This document shows, piece by piece, positions 57,881 through 64,000 of a stretch of DNA of 64,000 nt (positions are counted from its first letter, which is position 1; every line of letters starts with the position of its first letter). The DNA is from Methanobacteriota archaeon (GTDB taxonomy: Archaea; Thermoplasmatota; E2; DHVEG-1): NCBI GenBank assembly GCA_026394495.1, contig JAPKYE010000025.1, positions 1 to 64,000 on the forward strand. The letters run 5' to 3'. The notes under the pieces were generated by a model, which was not told the origin of the DNA, searched no databases, and saw only the letters and a list, made by a program, of their open reading frames with translations. A program made the position numbers and the translations under genes.

Positions 57881-58641
57881 TCTGACTCCTCCGGCTGTAC
57901 ATCTTGTACAACTTCTTCTGGTTGTACAACCGATTCATATTTCTCAAGTAACGCTTTCTTCTGCATCTCTGAAACAACAAGACATCCATGATGCGCAAGC
58001 TCAAACGCCTTGTTGAACTCATCCATCGTCAAATGCCCATCCATCTGAAGAAGTATCACTTCGTTAATTCGCGGTGCAAGACCAAGAGGCAGATCCGCAT
58101 CACCAAAGTTATCCTCTTTTTGACCCAGATCAAGAACAACATGCCCATCTATTTTACCCGCGGCACACGCAACAGGGATATCAATCATAGGGATCCCAGC
58201 ATCTGCAAGCGCAACACCAGCAGCAGTAAGACCAGCACACCTGGTCCCTGCCTCAGCATCAAGGACTTCGATGTTCACATTGATCATCGTCCGTGGAAAC
58301 TGTTCAATAAGAATAACACGCTCCAAAGCCTCAGAGATCACCTTTGATATCTCAACACTACGCCGATCCGGACCAGGTCGTTTCCGATCCTCAACACTGA
58401 ACGACGCCATGTTATACCGAGCATTCACAATCGCTTTCAGCGGATTCTGGGTGTGTTTCGGGATAGCTTCCCGGGGACCATACACCGCAGCAAGAACCTT
58501 ATTGCCACCCCATTCAAGATAACAAGAACCATCAGCACGATGCAGCACACCTGCCTCTATCTTGATCTTACGCAATTCATCAGCTTTTCGCCCATCTAGG
58601 CGTTTTCCATGACCATCAATCAATTTAATATCTGATTTCAT
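57877..58641 (-). CDS. rrp41: Exosome complex exonuclease Rrp41
   Basis: [45 protein letters not shown]. Confidence 0.95.
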   Translation of the reverse strand: MKSDIKLIDGHGKRLDGRKADELRKIKIEAGVLHRADGSCYLEWGGNKVLAAVYGPREAIPKHTQNPLKAIVNARYNMASFSVEDRKRPGPDRRSVEISKVISEALERVILIEQFPRTMINVNIEVLDAEAGTRCAGLTAAGVALADAGIPMIDIPVACAAGKIDGHVVLDLGQKEDNFGDADLPLGLAPRINEVILLQMDGHLTMDEFNKAFELAHHGCLVVSEMQKKALLEKYESVVQPEEVVQDVQPEESE

Positions 58642-59322
58642 TTATTGCACATCCATTGCATCTTTTTTCAAATATTCTTCTATCCTTTTTGTTAACCCAA
58701 AGCTTAAGGCTTCATCTTCGATGATACGAAGAACCTCAAGGACTTTTTCAATGCCTTCAGTGGGTCCATCGATCCAAATCCGCCCATTTTGACCAACGAA
58801 AATACGACAACGCGTATACGTCTTCAAGAGAGCAATCATGGACCCTTTCTTCCCGATAATACGGGGGACTTTCGAAGGCTCAACGTCGATGAGGTGACCG
58901 CCTTTGATTTTATATAAGTTACGGTCATTGAGCGTCACCTGTAATTTTCTGGTCTCATCAATCGGAAGAACCTTAGCCATAATCGCGTCACCACGATTCA
59001 AATACCGATCAGTTTCCCCGAACTCAACCTTCCATGGGGCCTCATTCACATGCAAAAGCGCAGGATACGGTGCGTTGATATCAACAAGCCAACTCGATGA
59101 CATCGCCTCAATGACAAAACCGATAACAAAATCACCCTCAATCGCACTATATTTACCTTTCAGCGGAACCACATCAAGGTACTCCCCGTGATCATTCAAA
59201 ACCCCGAAACGCTGTGAAAAAATCTTGCCATCCTCGATAAAGGTCCCATGCCCTGCCTTCTGACGAGAAACCTCACCTAACAACTGTCCCGGGAGAACTA
59301 CTTTACGTTTATCTTCTGTCAT
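58642..59322 (-). CDS. rrp4: Exosome complex RNA-binding protein Rrp4
   Basis: S1/KH pattern; VVLPGQLLGE, RIIGKKGSMIALLKTYTRCRIFVGQNGRIWIDGP. Confidence 0.94.
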   Translation of the reverse strand: MTEDKRKVVLPGQLLGEVSRQKAGHGTFIEDGKIFSQRFGVLNDHGEYLDVVPLKGKYSAIEGDFVIGFVIEAMSSSWLVDINAPYPALLHVNEAPWKVEFGETDRYLNRGDAIMAKVLPIDETRKLQVTLNDRNLYKIKGGHLIDVEPSKVPRIIGKKGSMIALLKTYTRCRIFVGQNGRIWIDGPTEGIEKVLEVLRIIEDEALSFGLTKRIEEYLKKDAMDVQ

Positions 59323-59364
59323 AAAATCATGTATCCTCTTAATAATAAAACAAATAATATTAGA

Positions 59365-60060
59365 TTATTTTAACAAACGGGCTTCAATATTGCCTTTCGT
59401 CACCTCATTAAGCTTATCATAGAAATCAGTCTGCATCCCAGCGGGGATACGAACAATACCAATCCATGAACCATCAGACTGCCAATCCTCACGCTCCAAT
59501 ACACCAAAGTTACGCGCCACACCATAGGCCTTTCCAATATACAGCGCAGGAATCTTTACAGATATCTTCACCTGCTCAATGGAAATCGGCAGAATCGGCC
59601 GAAGCGCATCCACAACAAGTTTCACCTGTGCATCCACTGATTTAAATGGATCAATATGAAGCCTTGCTTCTTCCATCGCCCGCTCTATTCGTTGCCTTGG
59701 ATGCGGGGCTTTTGTCTGTGGATCCATAGCATTTCGCATAATAATATCGACAATCCTTTTACGTTTCTTCTCCTGAAGTTCTCGTCGTTGATCAGTGGTA
59801 AGATGAATCTCTCCTTTTAAAATGATCTCTTTTGCAATCGCCACTGCATCAGTCGTGTTAAACACCCGCTGCAACGATTCTGTCGGCGCATGGGTCCCTT
59901 TCTTCGCATCCTTAAAAATCGTATCAATCGCAAGATTCTTGAGGAGATCAATTTCTTTTCCATCTAACAAATCTGATGCTGCATGCGGATCAACAAGGAT
60001 CTCAAAATGCTCCTCGCCTTTTTTCAATCGTGCAATGACAGCATCATCAAGACTAACCAC
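59365..60060 (-). CDS. sbds: Ribosome assembly factor SBDS
   Basis: [37 protein letters not shown]. Confidence 0.94.
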   Translation of the reverse strand: MVSLDDAVIARLKKGEEHFEILVDPHAASDLLDGKEIDLLKNLAIDTIFKDAKKGTHAPTESLQRVFNTTDAVAIAKEIILKGEIHLTTDQRRELQEKKRKRIVDIIMRNAMDPQTKAPHPRQRIERAMEEARLHIDPFKSVDAQVKLVVDALRPILPISIEQVKISVKIPALYIGKAYGVARNFGVLEREDWQSDGSWIGIVRIPAGMQTDFYDKLNEVTKGNIEARLLK

Positions 60061-60062
60061 AA

Positions 60063-60794
60063 TTATTTGCCCCCGACCGCTTTATTCACATGATTCACGG
60101 TTTCTTCAGGCGAAAGGATCGTGAACTTCTTACCTTTGACCATAATACCGATCTCAACCGCATCTGCATTCACTTTTCCTTCATTACCCTTATTCAGCGC
60201 TTTAATACCCATTTGAACTGCTTCATCAGCAGACAGATTTTCTTCATAATGAGCTTCGAAAAACGCCATCGCACCAGTACGACCCGCACCCTCGCTGCTT
60301 GCTTTATATTCCATAAGTGCACCAGATGGATCTGTTGCAAAGAGTCTCGCACCGGTTTCATCAACACCAGCAATAAGTAGCGCAGTACCAAAAGGACGCA
60401 CTCCACCATATTGCGTATAGGTTTGTTTGAAATCACAGATACGCTTCACTAATGTTTTCACTTGTATTTTCTCATTATATGTGATCTCGTTGATCTGTGC
60501 ATCCAGTCGAGCGCGATCAATTAAAACACGTGCATCTGCAACAAGACCAGATGTTGCACAACCGATATGATCATCAATTTGAAAGATTTTCTCAATAGAC
60601 TCAGGTTCGATTAACCGAGATGTCACGCGTTTATCAACAATAAGTACGACGCCGTCTTTGAACTTTAATCCAACGGTTGTTGTTCCTCTTTTTACTGCTT
60701 CCCGTGCATATTCCACTTGAAAGAGTCTTCCATCAGGGGAAAACACGGTAATTGCTCGGTCATACGCCATATTTGATGGTTGCATAGTTCTCAT
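60063..60794 (-). CDS. psmA: Proteasome alpha subunit
   Basis: [34 protein letters not shown]. Confidence 0.97.
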   Translation of the reverse strand: MRTMQPSNMAYDRAITVFSPDGRLFQVEYAREAVKRGTTTVGLKFKDGVVLIVDKRVTSRLIEPESIEKIFQIDDHIGCATSGLVADARVLIDRARLDAQINEITYNEKIQVKTLVKRICDFKQTYTQYGGVRPFGTALLIAGVDETGARLFATDPSGALMEYKASSEGAGRTGAMAFFEAHYEENLSADEAVQMGIKALNKGNEGKVNADAVEIGIMVKGKKFTILSPEETVNHVNKAVGGK

Positions 60795-60919
60795 TCACCT
60801 TTTTTTTATATTATACATCTCAAAATTTTTCTCATGAAATGAAAGGTAATTTTCAACCAAGAATGTACTTTTACTGTATATAGTTTGTGTTAGTGATTTG
60901 CCGTTACTCTATTATGTTT

Positions 60920-61573
60920 TTAGATACCACGAGCATTACCAAAAACAATCTTATGCAGTTGAACCCCTAAACGAACAGACAATCCATCATGAAGAATCCA
61001 ATTTGCTAATTTTCTGGGATCCGTACCCCATATGGGCTGAAAAAAAATTGCACCCAAAGGTTTGTATGTCAAAAGAATAGTTTTTGCATACTCATAATCG
61101 TCTTTTGTATTTATGATGAATTTTACTTGATCATTTTTAGAAAGCAAAGACAGGTTTTCAAAACACATATTCATATGCATCTCAGAAGAAGGACACTTGA
61201 TATCGAGTGAAATCATCACATGTTTTTTTCCTGCGATGGATTTGATAGGAATACTCCCATTTGATTCAATACTTATATCATACTTTTTTTTAAGAAGATC
61301 AGTAATGAGATCAACAATATCCTTTTGCAGCAGTGGTTCCCCACCAGTGATACACACAGAAGAACATGGATATGCTCCTATTTTTTGAAGAATCACATCG
61401 TTCGTCATTTCTGTCCCTTCATCATATGCATATACCGTATCACAGAAGGAGCACCGAAGATTACATCCCGTAGTCCGGATGAAAATATTCGGCTGACCCG
61501 CACGTGATCCTTCACCCTGTATGGAATAGAATATCTCATTTATCTTCATAATAGAAGATATATAACAAACCAA
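60920..61573 (-). CDS. queE: 7-carboxy-7-deazaguanine synthase-like radical SAM protein (QueE)
   Basis: INEIFYSIQGEGSRAGQPNIFIRTTGCNLRCSFCDTVYAY. Confidence 0.9.
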   Translation of the reverse strand: MVCYISSIMKINEIFYSIQGEGSRAGQPNIFIRTTGCNLRCSFCDTVYAYDEGTEMTNDVILQKIGAYPCSSVCITGGEPLLQKDIVDLITDLLKKKYDISIESNGSIPIKSIAGKKHVMISLDIKCPSSEMHMNMCFENLSLLSKNDQVKFIINTKDDYEYAKTILLTYKPLGAIFFQPIWGTDPRKLANWILHDGLSVRLGVQLHKIVFGNARGI

Positions 61574-61757
61574 TTAAAATAATTGCTGAAACAAAAAAAA
61601 ACAGAAATTCTTCCTATGACTGACCAAGTCTGGCATGTAAAATTATTTATATAAGAAGCAGTATTAGGGGTAAGCCGTTTCAATATACTACCAGATAGAG
61701 TGTGGTATAAAAAGACGTTAAAAAATAGGAATGAGAAGCCCCGGCCCCCTTTATAGT

Positions 61758-61831
61758 GGGCCTGTAGCTCAGCTAGGTAGAGCATCTGGCTTTTAACCAG
61801 TTGGCCAAGGGTTCGAATCCCTTCAGGCCCG
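61758..61831 (+). tRNA. tRNA-Lys (anticodon TTT)
   Basis: GGGCCTG/CAGGCCC acceptor; CTGG-CTTTTAA-CCAG anticodon arm. Confidence 0.93.
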
Positions 61832-61862
61832 CCTAATTCACCAAAAGAACCTAGGAGGAAGG

Positions 61863-62192
61863 ATTCCAATCACGGTCACCGAAAGAAAACATTATGAAAT
61901 CATGGGCCATGTGTTAGTTCCAGAACACACTGTTTTGACTGAGAAAGAATGTAAGGACCTCCTAGAAAAATATAATATAAAACCCGATCAACTACCAAAG
62001 ATTTTGAACACCGATTCTGCTGTTATGTCTATCGGGGCGAAACCGGGGCAAATCGTAAAAATCCTAAGAAAAAGTCAAACAGCAAAACAAGCGATTGCGT
62101 ATCGACTTGTTGTAGAAGGCGAAAGCATAGTCGGATCAGAAGTCATCCCTGATATCAGCATGGATGTCGTATCAGAATCAAGTGAAATGTAG
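61863..62192 (+). CDS. rpoH: DNA-directed RNA polymerase subunit H (Rpb5); start codon uncertain
   Basis: HVLVPEHTVLTEKECKDLLEKYNIKPDQLPKI...IGAKPGQIVKILRKSQTAKQAIAYRLVV. Track start at ATG 61902; N-terminal homology and the SD suggest an upstream ATT/ATC start. Confidence 0.88.
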   Translation: MPITVTERKHYEIMGHVLVPEHTVLTEKECKDLLEKYNIKPDQLPKILNTDSAVMSIGAKPGQIVKILRKSQTAKQAIAYRLVVEGESIVGSEVIPDISMDVVSESSEM

Positions 62193-62224
62193 GATAACTA
62201 TTAGTTTATGGATGTGTAATAAGT

Positions 62225-64000
62225 ATGAGAGAACTTGTGGATGCTTTTTATAGAGACCGGAGTATTGTCAACCACCAAATCGCGTCGTATAATGATTTCT
62301 TAGAACGACGACTGCAAACCATCGTAGACAGTACCATTATCGGCCAAGAAGAACAAATTGAAAAAGGGTTCATCTACCCCGAGATTGAAGGATATAAAAT
62401 AAAATTCGGTAAAATCACTGTAGGATATCCCGAAGTCAAAGAAGCAGATGGAACCGTCCGACCACTCACCCCAATGGAGGCACGACTGCGAGATCTCACC
62501 TACGAAGCACCTATCGAACTTGAATTCATCCCCGTTATTGACGATGTGGAATACGAACCTGAGACGGTGCGTATCGGCGAACTACCCGTCATGAGCAAAT
62601 CAAAAAAATGTTCTCTCTGTCGGAAAGCAATTGAAGAAAAGAAAGGACATGGACTATCTGAAGAAGAGTACAAAGACGAACTCCAAAAAATGCAGGAGGA
62701 TCATCTTGATCCCGGCGGCTACTTCATCAGCAACGGAACAGAACGAGTGCTCATCACCGTCGAAGACCTTGCACCAAACCGAGTACTTGTTGAAAAAAGC
62801 AGCAGATACGGTGTTGACGTTGAAGTTGCTAAAGTATTCTCCCAGCGAGAAGGATACCGAGCACTTACTGTCGTCGAAAAACGAAAAGACGGCATGCTCA
62901 TGGTTTCTCTACCAACAACATATGGTCAGATTCCCTTAATGGTCCTTCTCAGATCACTGGGGATGGAAAACGACGAAGAAATCATGGATGTCATCTGCGT
63001 CGACCCAAGGATGGAGCCTTTTATTTTAGCAAATATCGAAGAATGCGCAAAAGAATACGGCATCACCACAAAAGAAGAAGCAGTTGCGTATCTTGGTAAA
63101 AAATTCGCTGGCGGCCAAGCAAAAGAATACCGTGTGAAACGCGTTGAAACCATCATGGACCGACACCTTCTTGCACACCTAGGGAACTCACCAGATGACC
63201 GACTCACAAAAGCTATTTTCATGGCACGCATGGGACTATCGGTTTTGGAACTAGCTCTAGGGAAACGAGAACAAGACGACAAAGACCATTATGCAAACAA
63301 ACGACTTAAACTCGCAGGAGACCTCATGGAAGATTTATTCCGTGTTGCTTTCACCGCACTTTGTAAAGATTTAAAATATCAGATTGAACGTGTACATGCA
63401 AAAGGAAAAGAGATCAAAATCAGCTCATCTATCCGCTCCGATGTACTCAACCAGCGGATTCACCATGCGCTCGCAACCGGAAACTGGGTTGGAGGCCGTG
63501 CTGGTGTATCACAACTTCTTGACCGAACAAGTAATCTAGCAGTACTCAGTCACCTTCGACGTGTCACCTCGCCACTTACACGATCTCAACCACATTTCGA
63601 AGCACGAGATTTACATTCCACACAATGGGGACGACTCTGCCCAAACGAAACACCAGAAGGACCAAATTGTGGTCTTGTTAAAAACCTTTCATTAATCGTT
63701 GAAATCTCTGAAGGGTTCCCCGAAAAAGAAGTAGAAAAAGTCCTCAAAGACCTCGGGATAAAAGAAATCACCAAGAAAATGACGGGTTCTCGCGTTTATC
63801 TGAACGGTGATCTGATCGGGATGCATCCAGATGGTGAGAAACTCATCCAGAAACTACGGGAGCGACGACGAAAAGGACTTCTGCATAATGAAATCAACGT
63901 CTGTTTCAACAAAGAGGCGAACGATGTAATCGTGAACTGCGACTGCGGAAGACTAAGACGACCGCTTGTAGTCATTGAAAACGGTAAACTCCTCTTTGAC
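62225..64000 (+). CDS. rpoB: DNA-directed RNA polymerase subunit B (N-terminal part or B''), runs off window
   Basis: Manual translation MRELVDAFYRDRSIVNHQIASYNDFLERRLQTIVD...DPGGYFISNGTERVLI...LHSTQWGRLCPNETPEGPNCGLVKNL; 592 codons open to window end. Confidence 0.95.
   Translation, partial: MRELVDAFYRDRSIVNHQIASYNDFLERRLQTIVDSTIIGQEEQIEKGFIYPEIEGYKIKFGKITVGYPEVKEADGTVRPLTPMEARLRDLTYEAPIELEFIPVIDDVEYEPETVRIGELPVMSKSKKCSLCRKAIEEKKGHGLSEEEYKDELQKMQEDHLDPGGYFISNGTERVLITVEDLAPNRVLVEKSSRYGVDVEVAKVFSQREGYRALTVVEKRKDGMLMVSLPTTYGQIPLMVLLRSLGMENDEEIMDVICVDPRMEPFILANIEECAKEYGITTKEEAVAYLGKKFAGGQAKEYRVKRVETIMDRHLLAHLGNSPDDRLTKAIFMARMGLSVLELALGKREQDDKDHYANKRLKLAGDLMEDLFRVAFTALCKDLKYQIERVHAKGKEIKISSSIRSDVLNQRIHHALATGNWVGGRAGVSQLLDRTSNLAVLSHLRRVTSPLTRSQPHFEARDLHSTQWGRLCPNETPEGPNCGLVKNLSLIVEISEGFPEKEVEKVLKDLGIKEITKKMTGSRVYLNGDLIGMHPDGEKLIQKLRERRRKGLLHNEINVCFNKEANDVIVNCDCGRLRRPLVVIENGKLLFD

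Noticed and set aside
56299-60794. Proteasome-SBDS-exosome-L37Ae-RpoP-Pcc1 cluster as unusual
   Set aside because: Well-established archaeal superoperon; only RpoP was missing from the ORF track because of its size.

Overview
The window is archaeal, probably euryarchaeal. It contains the conserved proteasome-exosome-L37Ae-RpoP-Pcc1 superoperon, the L15-SecY-AdkA-DUF106-Cmk-Cbf5 cluster, RpoH/RpoB, CDP-archaeol synthase and tRNAs Thr(CGT), Ala(GGC), Ser(GGA) and Lys(TTT). Ordinary housekeeping sequence lies at about 1-9.8 kb and 27.4-64 kb. The interval between, about 9.86-27.36 kb, is accessory. It has two distinct parts. (1) A compact integrated genetic element of about 8.17 kb lies in tRNA-Thr. 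It is bounded by a 16-bp direct repeat of the tRNA 3' end (9859-9874 and 18031-18046). It carries a tyrosine integrase, an AAA+/primase-type replication helicase with an intragenic 9-bp-period inverted iteron array, many tiny HTH/zinc-ribbon genes, a membrane protein and a structured noncoding segment. I recognise no capsid or packaging gene. (2) A defence/TA-like island (18.1-27.4 kb) holds a zinc-ribbon/HTH protein fused to a RecB/Cas4-like nuclease, VapBC, a broken RelE-type toxin with its wHTH partner, and tandem type IV pilins behind a repeat array and a long structured A/C-rich leader. It also holds two (small partner + retropepsin-like protease) pairs, a RelE-type pair with an in-frame TAG, and an MNT-HEPN pair. 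Several of these modules are separated by copies of a dispersed ~250-300 bp noncoding repeat family, giving a cassette-like layout. Other points of interest are a carB gene broken by an apparent ~43-codon deletion plus a stop, and an rpoH gene that seems to lack a canonical start codon. All family calls were made by eye from motifs; no database searches were run.
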